NCBI GenBank assembly: GCA_949751835.1
Contig: CATKHK010000041.1
Span: 327,715-391,714 of the forward strand
From: Blepharisma japonicum
Lineage: Eukaryota; Ciliophora; Heterotrichea; Heterotrichida; Blepharismidae
DNA: 64,000 nucleotides
Reading direction: 5' to 3'
Every line of letters starts with the position of its first letter. The stretch's first letter is position 1. Made by a program: the position numbers and the translations under genes. Shown here in pieces: positions 1 through 11,100 of this stretch. The notes below the pieces were generated by a model. It was not told the origin of the DNA. It made no database searches and was given only the letters and a program-made list of their open reading frames with translations.

Positions 1-1697
1 GCTGAGGCTAGAGTCATTTGACAACCCTCTTGACTTATTTTTGAATAATCATGATTTTTTGCTAATTTAAGGAAATTAACATAGGCTGTATCAAGAAGAT
101 CAACTGTTAATGACTGAAGATCCAATGAAATTCCTCATTTTTTGGGCATTTCCAAATTTTTTGATTTGCTTTGTAGCATTCTCAGCACTGGATAATTTGC
201 ATATGCTAGTTTATTGATTATGAAAGCAGATATTTCAGAAGGCTCAATTGCCAAATATTCATTTGTAGGTCTTTCGCTCTCCAGCATTTTGTACAATTTA
301 TTTTCTTTGAACTCTACATTTGGCTTTTCAACCAAGTCCCTAATTTCCTCAGGATAGCTTTCAGGGAAAACTGATTTAACCTTAGAATTCGCCCCCAGGC
401 TAGTATAAAACCTAACAGAGTCCGGCAGTTTTCCATGCTTTTCTTGTGGCTCTTTAATTCCGTTCTTATAAAAAGTAACAGTTTTATCATCCATATTCAA
501 AAAGATCCCAATCTTGTCCCCTTCTTTCCAGCTTTCCCATTTATATATTTCGTTATTTTTATCAAAAATGCTTGAATTTGACTGATAAGAAAAGGATGAA
601 AAATTGATATCAGACCAAGCTGAAAAATTGCTATATTTCGAGTCCACCACCCCAAGCATATATGAATCATTGTATGGCCCAATAGTAAATTCAAAGTAAT
701 ATAAGCCTGAAAAATATTCTTCTTCTCCTAAAGTAGTTGTCCAGCCTGCTGAAGCTGATACTTCTAAATTATACTCAGAAAAAGTTGTATTTGGGCCTGA
801 TTTTGTAGGACTCCATCTTGGAGCGATTGATCCTAAATTTTTTAAAACAACTAGAGGCTGATAAATTGATTCAAGAGCAGCTCGAAGCCTGTCTGTACGC
901 TCTATTTGTAAAAATCGAAGAGCAAGCATTAAAGTGGAGCTTAGATTCCCTGATGCAATGCAAAGACCAAAATAAGGCGCCAAGCATGACAGCTTGTCTA
1001 TTTTTTTCATTTTTTCAGAGTCATTGCTAATAATAGAATCAAAAAACTGGGAAATTTCTCCCAAACTTTCAGAAATTGTAGGCTCAGCTGTTTGCAATGA
1101 CAAAGGAGGAATCACACTCAAAATATCTGAGGCCTGTTTTATAATTCTTTGATAAAGTTCAGGTTTTAAGTCTCCTACACACTCAATAAGGAAAAGCAAA
1201 GTGCTCAATCCCATTTTAATCGCAGCGGTTGCAGTAGTTGACAAAGTTCCTTGTGCTGCACTCGATTTATTTTCTTCATTTTTGGTTTTCAGCTTTCTAA
1301 ACTGCTCAGTTCTCAATAGCCCTTCAAACGATCTCATTATGCATTGAAGCTTGACAAGAATTTCTTTAGAGCTTGCATCTTCGCCACGCTTTCTCAAAAT
1401 GTCCTCAATAATATTTTTGATGGCATCTCCATGCTTTTCTCTTAGCCTATCATGGTTGTTTAAGCTTAAAATCATGGCCTCCTCTTGGTCTGTGTTGACG
1501 TCTTCTTCTTTTAACTTTGTATGATCGAAGCCAGGAACTTCGTAATTCTCAAGATCAGCACGGACCAGAAGCTTGCCAGTATTAAAAATTATAGAAGGGT
1601 CATCTAAAAGTTCAAGATCTTGGTGAATTGTTTTCGTCACAGCGGTGAGATCAAGGCCTTCTACACGTGATACAATTTCACTTGACGAGTTTCCCAT
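1..1697 (-). CDS. SPRY-domain protein, 3' end beyond the window
   Basis: The gene starts with ATG at 1697. It reads through an in-frame TGA at 135-137, as Trp, and stays open to base 1, so the C terminus lies outside the window; about 565 residues are visible. The N terminus MGNSSSE has Gly2 followed by small residues, a typical N-myristoylation context. Residues about 60-300 are helical with no family I recognise. Residues about 305-445 resemble a SPRY domain (GLYYFEFTIG, then MLGVVDS, then GDKIGIFLNMDDKTVTFYKN, which is the classic G-D-x-I-G...D...F-x-K-N-G pattern). SPRY domains mediate protein-protein contacts in very large scaffold, ubiquitin-ligase and channel proteins; which of these applies cannot be told here. 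It is transcribed divergently from the EF-hand gene across only 180 bp. The SPRY call is firm; the overall function is unknown. Confidence 0.8.
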
Positions 1698-1877
1698 TTA
1701 TTATAACTGATATTCGCTTGGCAAAAATGACAAGCATAATTGAAAGAGATATTAATTAATAATTAGTCACATAACCGCCTAAATAAGCGAAATTATCCTA
1801 ATGCAAAAACTAGTAATACACAAAACAGTTACAGATATTTTAAATAGAAACATATAATTAAGCCATAAAAGTGATTA
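1698..1877. promoter_or_regulatory. Short divergent intergenic region (presumed bidirectional promoter)
   Basis: These 180 AT-rich bases separate the start codons of two divergent genes, the SPRY protein and the EF-hand protein. Any promoters for both must lie here or inside the genes. No recognisable element stands out, and the promoter role is inferred from position only. Confidence 0.35.
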
Positions 1878-2339
1878 ATGAGTGTCCCAGAATTTGATGA
1901 AGTCAACCAAGGTCTCAGAGAGCTTAAAGAAGTTTTTGATTATTTCGATAAAGATAGAAGTGGGGAAATAGATTCAAGCGAATTGGTCCAGCTTCTCAGC
2001 TGTCTTGGTGAAAATCCAGTCGAAGAAGAAATTCAGGATATGATTGATGCTATGGATGAAGATAAAAACGGAAAAATAAGCTGGGCTGAGTTTTCAAAAG
2101 AGTTTATAAGGAGAAGAGGGAAAAGAGACATTGACAAAGAAATTCAAACGCTGTTCGGGATGTTCGATCGAGATGAAACGCAAATAATAACAAAGGAAGG
2201 CGTCCATTATATGATGAACAATGTATTGAAAGAGAAAATTACTATGCAAGATGCAGATGATATGATAAGAGTGGTATCAGGAAGTCGAGGGTATATAACT
2301 TTTGAAGAGTTCAAAAAATTGATGAAAGATGGGATTTAA
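1878..2339 (+). CDS. Calmodulin-like EF-hand protein
   Basis: This 153-residue protein, about the size of calmodulin, ends at TAA. It has four EF-hand positions. Loop 1 (residues 24-35, DKDRSGEIDSSE) and loop 2 (60-71, DEDKNGKISWAE) carry all canonical Ca2+ ligands, including Glu at position 12. Loop 3 (97-108, DRDETQIITKEG) lacks the central Gly and the terminal Glu. Loop 4 (about 133-144) lacks the first acidic ligands. Only the N-terminal lobe is therefore expected to bind calcium well. The protein is probably a cytosolic Ca2+ sensor of the calmodulin/centrin group; the pattern of two good and two decayed hands is more like a divergent CaM-like protein than true calmodulin. No intron or TGA codon is needed to read it. 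It is convergent with the kinase gene downstream. Confidence 0.88.
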   Translation: MSVPEFDEVNQGLRELKEVFDYFDKDRSGEIDSSELVQLLSCLGENPVEEEIQDMIDAMDEDKNGKISWAEFSKEFIRRRGKRDIDKEIQTLFGMFDRDETQIITKEGVHYMMNNVLKEKITMQDADDMIRVVSGSRGYITFEEFKKLMKDGI

Positions 2340-2530
2340 TTGTCAGCAAATTTGCTGATACTTACATTATTTACTTAATTGCTCTGGTAATTGAGCGGCC
2401 ACCAGGAATGTTATTGATGCATATAAAAAATAGCTTAGGAATGAATTTTCTCAGTGGAATACATCAAAAAATTAAATATAGTTACGCTATAGCTGGCAGC
2501 TTCGTTTTTCTTATAGGTATAAATCAATTT

Positions 2531-5287
2531 TTAAAATCCTGCGTCCCAGTTCCTAGGTATTGACGATTTAAATTCTTCTAATTCAGTATCAATAACCTCA
2601 GGCACAGACGTATCGCTATCTTCGCTTTCCTGATTTAGCACTTGGTCCCATGGATCATGCAGTTCTGCATCATCTTCTTCTATATCTTCAAAATTATCGC
2701 CAACATCTGGTGTATAAGGAGGCACAACCGTTTGATGTAGTAGCCCTTCTCAATCAAATCCCGCAAACCATTCATGTTTTTTTAGATTTTCAATTGAGCC
2801 TCCACTTCTATGTTCTCCTAATTTACTTAAAAGTTGTCCTATCAGTGATTTAGCTGAATCACTTGGTCCTTCTATATCAGAAGGATAATCCAAATTCATG
2901 TCAAGTATGGCTTCATAGATTTTATAAGGATCTTCTTCATCTTCTCCAAAAGGTACTCTACCACATAGAAACTCATATAGGCATATTCCTAGGCTCCACA
3001 AATCTGCATTTTTATTATACCCCTTCCCCACAATTGCTTCTGGGGACATATAATGATATGTTCCAACTAAGGTATAAGTTCTACCTTGAACCTGTTTAGC
3101 TGTCCCAAAATCGATCAGCTTAATAAAACCATTGGAGTCAACCATAACATTATCAGGCTTTACATCTCTATAAATGATATCTCTTTCGTGAAGATATTGC
3201 AGAACAAGAACTAAAGATGCAATATAGAACTGAGAATCGCTGTTACTGAGGAGACCAATGTGCCTTAGAATCATGCTGAGCTCTAAACCATGAACATACT
3301 CTAGCAGAAAATAAATTCGTTTTTCATCTTTATATGTTCGCACCATTTTTACTATGAATGGGTGATCTATTAATAGCAAAATATGCTTTTCAAGAAGCAA
3401 ATGCTCCTGGATTGCATAGACATCGATTTTCCTTCTGGAAATAGCTTTAAGTGCATATAGCTGAAAAGCACTAGCAGGTCTTACTAAGTAGACTTTTCCA
3501 AACATACCTTTTCCTAGCAGTTTTATAACAATAAGGTCTTTAAGCTCTACCCTTTCGTCTTCAATTTTTATTCTTTTAAGCAGCTGCTTCCTCATATTTT
3601 CATTTACAAGCTGAATAAAGTCATTATTTTGTATAACCCACACCGTTACACTACCATTCGCAACGGCTGTAACTGTCGAAATGTTATCAATTAAAAACCC
3701 TCTTTCTCCAAAATAATCATGCTTCATCACAGTTCTAACAAGTTCTCCATTTTTTCTCAAATCTACTTTGCCTCGCTTCACAATGTAAACTGAATCAATA
3801 GGAGTCTTTTCTTTTATAATAGTTTCGCCTTCTGCATATTTTACACTTCGAATTATTCCAAACAATTCTTTCATTTTTGTGCTGTCTAGAGTATTGAAAA
3901 GGTAAACTTTTCTCAGTACATTGGTAGCAGCATTTTCCTTGACGACATCTTCATATCTGCCACCTATACTGACTTCAAAGCGATATTTAGTAAGTTCTCC
4001 AACTTTCATATCAGATGAAGCAATCATGTCGTCTTCGTATTTTTGGTCTTCAGCAAGTGCTTGAGTTACATGAACATCACCTACTGCAGTTCCTTTATCT
4101 GCAAAAAGTTGAGTCGTCTTTGCAAATTGGAGCCTGCCTGTGATAATTATGTACAGTTTTGAGTTGCATAAGGTTCCTGCTTGGATTACAATATCACCAC
4201 CTTTGTAGCTTTTTATATGGAGTTCTCGAATAATAGAGTCTTTTTGGTCTTTATTTAAATAGCTTAGAGTTTCAGATTTATTTATAGCTTCCATTATTGT
4301 GTTTTTCTCAATAATATCTTGAAGCTGATTTCCTAATGTTTTTTGCAGAGTTTCTCTGCTTAAAGAGACACATTTTACAGGCCCTTCAATAGCTACACAA
4401 GTAGCTGATCGCGGAGCATTTGTAAGTAGTGCCATTTCTCCAAAATAGCCTCCAGCATGTAGCCTTGCTATTTCTTGCGACCCTTTTTGTACCGAAACTG
4501 TTCCTTCTTTTATTATAAACAGTTGCTGTCCGCTTTCTCCTTCAGAAATGATTTTCTGGCCCGAAGTGTATTTGCAGGCCACAAGCGAAGCAGCTAACGA
4601 GTCCTTTTGCCTTGAGCTCAACGGTTGCAATAAAGCTACTTTTTCCAGAAATTCTCTATTTTGTTCATAAATTTGCGTATTCATTTCTTCAATAACTTTT
4701 CTAAAGGTCTGTCTTTCAATCCCTCACAACAATGTTTTATCCAGACATCTTACGGTTGCAGACCTCGGATTATCATGAAGTAAGGCAAGTTCTCCAAATC
4801 CTTCTCCTGGATGGATTCGATTGACTCTTTTACCATTGACAAGAACTTCAAGGACCCCACTTTTTACAACATAATACGATCTTGAAGGCTTTTCTTGCTC
4901 AAAGACTGTGCTTCCAATTTGAAAGATGTAGAGCTGCATTGATTCGGCGACCATATCTTTGTCTTCATCAGTTAGGCTTGTAAAAATAAAATGATTGTTC
5001 AAGGCTGTTATTATAAGTTTCTTGTCGTCTTGAGATTTTTGGGCTTGGGGATCAATTTCAGCATCTTGAGCTTCTATGTAAGCCATCCCTAGTGGCATTG
5101 GAGATTTTGATTTTTTCTTTTTTTCTGCTTGCTCTCTTATTGCAGATTCTTCATCATGGACTGCACTTTTTTTGCGGTCCGGCTTTGGGACTCTGTTTAA
5201 AAAGGTTCTTTCTTCACCTGTGCCGTCGTTGTTTTTATCTGCTTCTAAGTAGCGGTTTGGTTTTAATTTCATGCATAGTTGGCCCAT
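2531..5287 (-). CDS. cGMP-dependent-type protein kinase (PKG-like), four cNMP-binding modules
   Basis: The gene encodes 918 residues on one exon and ends at TAA. I chose the ATG at 5287, giving MGQLC, because Gly2 plus Cys5 is a dual myristoylation/palmitoylation context that would tether the kinase to membrane. The domains in order are: cNBD1 at about 100-205 (FGELALL...PRSAT, intact phosphate cassette); cNBD2 at about 214-331 (FGEMALL...PRSAT, intact); cNBD3 at about 332-440, degenerate; cNBD4 at about 461-576, which has FGERGFL but no phosphate-binding Arg; and an AGC kinase domain at about 579-835 with GKGMFGKVY, YRDVKPDN, DFGTAK and SPEAIVG. The tail has the AGC features FDW and NFED. 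Two TGA codons (4724-4726 and 2750-2752) encode Trp; the second is the conserved Trp of the AGC C-terminal tail. Four-module PKGs are known from apicomplexans and ciliates. Cyclic GMP as the activator is inferred from the family. Confidence 0.93.
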
Positions 5288-5704
5288 TCTTATTATAATG
5301 ATATTGATATTTTTCAATTAATTGTTGCGAATTGGAATTTTAAAGAGAAGAGATTTAAACTCGTATGATTTAATGGTTGATTAAAATTTAACTCTACATA
5401 AGAATAGAAATGGTATTTAAATAAATCAAAGATGACTCAGAATGATGCTTTATTCTTAAAACACTATTTGGAGATGGAAAGAATAGTTAAAATTTATCTC
5501 TACTTAGATTTTGTAGTATAAAATCTTAGCAATTTCTGCAAAAATTATACGCTTTTCATTTTTCTCTTCAAGCCATCAGAGCAAATATTTTGATTTTATC
5601 TGTTGGAATTCTTTTATTAGTTAATTACAGTGCATCCTTTTAATAGTAGAATTAGGAAGCTTAATTATAAGTCAGTAATAAAAATATATATCTTTTATAT
5701 GAAA
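5288..5704. other. Intergenic region, nothing recognised
   Basis: About 417 AT-rich bases lie between the kinase start and the 3' end of the four-helix membrane protein gene. There is no open reading frame of note and no repeat or RNA structure that I can support. It presumably holds the kinase promoter and the 3' end signals of the neighbouring gene, both transcribed leftward. Confidence 0.4.
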
Positions 5705-6460
5705 TTACACTCCAATCACAATATTTGCTGATTTTATTTTTTTGAGGCCTTTATCAAATGCTATCTTTTTGAAGCTTAGCTTAGCTGTGCGATTTTGTGC
5801 ATTAACATTTTCATACACTTTTTTATCATCAGCAACATTTTTTGAGTTATCCACTGCTATTGAGTCATTTATTGTAAGAGTTTCTTGATTATTAACTGCG
5901 AAAAACTTTTTCATAGTTTTTTGCTCAGCTATTGAGTTTACGGAGTCCTCTTGTGTTTCAGTAACCTTTTCACAAGCCACTGATGAGAGCTTTTGTCTTT
6001 GCCTGAAAAAATTAGATATAGCAATTGTCTGAATACAAAATACGTTTATTGTTAAGGAGAGGAATAGACCTGTAATATAAAGAATGGAGGCGTATAGATC
6101 TTTAGTATCTGTATTTTTGCATGTTGAAGATATAGATTGCATACAATACTCATCACGCCAACTGCATAGCTTGAAAGATGATTTAGCTAAGTCAAAGATA
6201 ATATAAAAAACACTTAAAATCCCAGTAACAATAAAAGACAGAATAGATGGGATTTTCAAGTATTTTATCTTCAAAACTGCTGTGGATATTGTATATAATG
6301 CTCCACTCAACAGTCCAAAAATAAATATAAGAATTCTTACTCAGTCAACTCATTTAGTATCGCCCTTGTACCCAAGGGCTGCATAGGGGAGAGTCAGAGT
6401 GCATATAATAACTGTGGCTGCAGGAAGCAGAAGTTTGGAGGAGAATCTGAAATTTCTCAT
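5705..6460 (-). CDS. Small four-helix membrane protein, function unknown
   Basis: This gene encodes 251 residues and ends at TAA. The start is ATG at 6460, giving MRNFRFSSKL; from there the frame crosses two in-frame TGA codons read as Trp (residues about 37 and 40). Four hydrophobic segments are seen at about 8-29, 40-62, 70-92 and 123-150. The loop between helices 3 and 4 carries three spaced cysteines (CSWRDEYC...C), which suggests a disulphide-stabilised extracellular or lumenal loop as in tetraspan proteins. The C-terminal 95 residues are hydrophilic and rich in Lys, Asn, Ser and Thr, and probably cytosolic. I see no named family motif (no tetraspanin CCG), so 'tetraspan-like' describes topology only. 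It lies upstream of, and is co-oriented with, the PKG gene. Confidence 0.72.
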
Positions 6461-8149
6461 ATTTTCTTAGAATTAATTTTCTTGTGCACTTATACTTATC
6501 ACATTAATAATATCTATCAAAAGCTAATTATAATTTATCTTGTTAAAGCTTTGCATATAAAAATTAGGCTTCTTCAAATATACAGTAGAAATATTAATTT
6601 AAATCAAAACAGTCGATGAAATCGTTATAAATAATGCTAGTTTTATTATACTTAGTTAAAGAAATTTTTGATTATTTATATATGAACTTAAATTATTTCT
6701 TTCTTGAAATAGCTTAATGCATAATATTCTATATTTAAATGTAATTAGAACACTTTAAGGAGTAAAAGATAAAGTCTATAAGTTTGCAACCATACTGCGT
6801 CATGAGTGTTTTTAGGTTGTAATGAATTTCTTATTCTTAGGATACGGCTTATAATTTAAAATGAAGGTAAGGAAAATTTTAATAGAACTACAATATAAAG
6901 CCTATGAAGTCACTGAGACTATTTTGCAGTTCTTATTTTGATTGTAGCAGTTTTTCTTAATATTTAGTAAACAATCGAAATCTGCTTTAAAAAACTCTGG
7001 CTTTTAATCCCTTCGTATATAAGCAATAAAATTGGTAAGCAGAAGCTTGCAATAAATCTTGATTCGGTTTAAAACAACTTTAGATAATTGAAATTAATCA
7101 CTGCTTTAAATTAAAAGTGCTCTGAAAGCAAATTCCTTAATATTTTACCAGGCTAATAACGATCATTTCATAGAAAAATAAGTTATTATTGGGATTAAAA
7201 TGTTGCTAATGATAAAGTAATACAATTATAAATTTGATTCTAAATTAAAGGTCTGCAAATATTGCTCATCTTCTTTCTAAAAAATTAAATAATTCGACTA
7301 TGGGGTGCGAATTCGACAAAATAAAAGAAATATTATTTCATTCCTTTATAAAAAAATTCATTTTTTTGGGTGATATTAGATATATTTCAGTTTAGTATAC
7401 AAAGAAATATCTAAATATAGTGAGCAATTATACTATTTATTAATAATAATTGATTCATTGTTTTCATATAAAGACAAGAGAATGTTGGCTAATCCTTATA
7501 ATAGCTTAAATAGTTCAATCTTATTAAGAGTGAAATGAAGTAAAAATTATTGAATAAATCGATGAAATTAAATATTACGATGAGTTTATTCTTAAATTAG
7601 TAGTAAGTAGCTTCTTATTTCCTATATATTCATCTAATTAGCAGAATTCCTTTTCCTTATTTATCTTTCAACAGGGAGAAGGAATTTATATGAATTAAGC
7701 AAATTTTACTTATATTTGCCTTAGTGAGAGCAAAAAGCTTCATATTAATTACTAGAGACTCAAACCTTTTACTTATGAATTTTTAACTAATCCAGCATTT
7801 TAATTATAAAATGAAGCCTTTTGGTAATGCATTTTTCTTTTTAGACAACAAAGTTAATCCTTATAGTCAAAGTCAAACTATTATTTTTAGTATAGGATAA
7901 TTAAATTTTGTAAAGATTTTACAATTATATATTTTATGAAGATTTTAGATTTTTCATTTCTGCTTTATTTTAGGCATATATTCTAACATTTTAAGTCATC
8001 AGAACTCTAGATATAAATTCAAATATTTCAATGAAATTTTATTACATTAAAATACATCAATATTCATCACTAAAATTTAGATGATAAATTTTTCTTGACG
8101 ATTATATATATTTAACCTAATAAAATTATGACGATATTTATAAACTTTA
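6461..8149. other. 1.7 kb non-coding region between divergent genes
   Basis: This very AT-rich stretch has no coding-length frame on either strand, even when TGA is read as Trp. It separates the divergent starts of the four-helix protein gene and the first giant receptor gene, so it may hold the regulatory DNA of both. I could not identify a tRNA, a hairpin or a homologue of the other repeats in the window. Confidence 0.4.
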
Positions 8150-11100
8150 ATGGGAGAATATAAAATCTTCTTATCAAGGCACTGGCTCAAGACAATATTT
8201 TTCTTGTCATTCTATCTCTCATTTGTCAAAAGTGACACATCATGCGATCCAGACCTTTGTGCTAGCTGCGCGGGAAGCGTCTCTTTTATTTGCACAACAT
8301 GTAATACTTCTCCGAGTACAACAGTTATACTTAACAGCGTTTGCTTACCTAACTGTCCTTATGGTTTTTCTACGAGTCCTTGTGCATCTACTACAAATGC
8401 TGTAGTTGATGTGAGTTTTAACCAAAATACTTTTAGCGGTCAATACGGTCCTTTTATAACAGGTACAAGCTCATCAACTTATCAATTTTTTTGGAGTCCA
8501 GAAAGTGTTGACCCAATACCAGCTTACCAGCAAGGATTATATTTTGATGGAACTGGCCAATATTTATCAACTGATGGCACCTTTTATCCAAATTATGCTG
8601 TCGCTTTTTGTATGTGAATAAAGGTAATTGGCCCTGATCCAAGCAAAGATCTTTTATATTTGAATCCTGGAAGTGGAACTACAATGCTGAGGGTCAACAC
8701 TCAAGGTGGGCTTAGGCTTGTGCTAGAAACAAAATCAGGCACTCAAGGATCAATAGTTAATAACTCAAAGAATTTAGTGATAATAAGCACTAGCTGATAC
8801 TTTGCTTCATATACAATCACATTTTCTTCCTCAGCTGGGTCAACAACGATGACTCAATATTTGAATGGCGCCTTGGATAACACAGTAACAACTAGTGGTC
8901 AGCTTTTCAGATGGTATACCGCAGGGACTCAAACACTTATTATAGGAAAAGGGCCATATGGTAATTATAATGGATGAATCTATAGCTTTAAATTCTGGAA
9001 TACAGACTACTCAGACTGGACAACAGAATATAAAGTTGTTTGTGGATCTGCAACAAACTCTTGCTTTATTAGCTGTGATTATAAGAAATATTGGAATGGC
9101 TCTACCTGCTCAAGTTGCCCAAGTCAATGCACAAAAGGATGCATTGATAATACAAAATGTGTTTGCTATGATTCTCTTTGTGGAGTATGCACAGGATGGG
9201 GCTCAGGGTTATGCTCTACGTGTTCTTCGAATACCTCGGGAGGTGGAGCAACTCCTTGCGCTTGCACCTCAGGGTTATATAGCGCAGATGGCTTTACTTG
9301 TACAAGCTGTCCAGCAGGATGTGCTGGATGTACTGGAGGAAGTTATTATCAATGCACTTCTTGCCTTTCAAACTATTATTTCTTGACTACAATGTGTCTC
9401 AGTTCATGCCCTACAGGCTATACTCAAGATTCAACTAATCATATTTGCACACTGTCCACAACCACTACTCTCTCTTTAGTTTTTCAGAATCAAATTGCTC
9501 TTGACACTCTCAGTGGGGTTACAGTAGGGTCGTCCAATACAAACAAATACCCAAATTGGGAAGCAACTGATCCAATTCCTTCCATTGATAGAGGCTATTA
9601 CTTTACAGATTCTTATTATATGACATTGTCCTCACTACAAATATCCCCTTATTTTACAATCACAATATGGATAAATCCTTCAGGTTCTGGTCATGTTGTA
9701 ACAAAGTACAGTACTGACAATTATTTTTATTTGTCTATTACTTCTTCTTATTACCCTTCTCTTAAGCTTATTCTCAACGATAATTCTTCACTTACTCTTA
9801 CATGGTCTACAAGTCTTTACAACGCATGGCATAATGTAGCGTTTACAGGCACAATTGATACAAGTGGGAAGACGGTTATGAAGATGTATATCGATGGGTC
9901 ATATATAAATACTGCTACCTCCTCCAGTGCATCTCCATATATAGACCAAGGAACACTTTGAATTGGGCGGCAGTCATACTCGAATGGATTTCAAGGGTTC
10001 TTATGGAGCGTTAAAATTTATAACGATAATACTCTTTATAATTCTGAATGGAAAACATCTAGCTGTGCTACTGGATGCTCAAAATGTCCGTCAGAATTAC
10101 TTTGCCCCAGCACTTGTGACTTTGGAAAATTTTTATCTTCAGGATCTTGTGTGTCATGTAATGCATGCACTTATGGATGTAGAAGCACTGATACTTGTAG
10201 ACTTTGTAAATATAAAGAATGCACAGCATGCACTTTATTTGATGGGGATTGCACAGCTTGTATTACAAATGCTAGCTTATCAGGAGGAGTCTGCTCTTGT
10301 AATTCTAATACTATTTGGTCTTCTACAACCTCAGCATGCGATATATGTGATAATTTATGCACAACTTGTTCTGGAACTTATTACTTCCTTTGTAGTAGCT
10401 GCAGTGGCTCAGCAGTTCGTGTCGGGAATGTTTGTTTAAATGCTTGCCCATATGGCTTTTCGACAACTCCATCATGCACAAGTATTTCGACTACAGTTAT
10501 AGATCAAACATTTGACACCGACTTTTTAGGAGCTTATGGGATTTTCACAACTGGAACTTCGGCTTCTACTTATCAATTTTGGAATAGTCCTGAAACACTG
10601 GATCCTACTCCTGCTTATAAAAGAGGCCTCTATTTTACTGGCGGACAGTATTTAGTATCAAATACAAATATTTATTTAAGCAACAGCGTATCAATGGGGT
10701 TATGGGTTTATGTGGTGACAGCTGGCGATATTCTTCAAAAGCAAACCAGACTTTCACTAAGTTCAGCAGGAGTTGTGACAGCGACTTTAGAAAATCCATC
10801 TCAATCTACAATATCAGCATCGACTGCAACTCTGTCATTTTCTGGCTGGATTTATCTCTCTTTTACAATTACTTATACAAGTGGAGCAACAACAATTACA
10901 GCATATAAAAATGGATCTGCTGGGACAACAGTTTCAAATACGGGTTATCTTTTCAGGGATTTAGCTTCTGATTTATTGTATCTTGGCAAAAGTTCAACAT
11001 CTTCTACCTTCGTTGGTTTTATTTATTACTTTAGCTTATGAAATGCTGCAATCACTGATTTTTCATCAAAAATTTCTATACCTTGTGGAACTACTACTTC

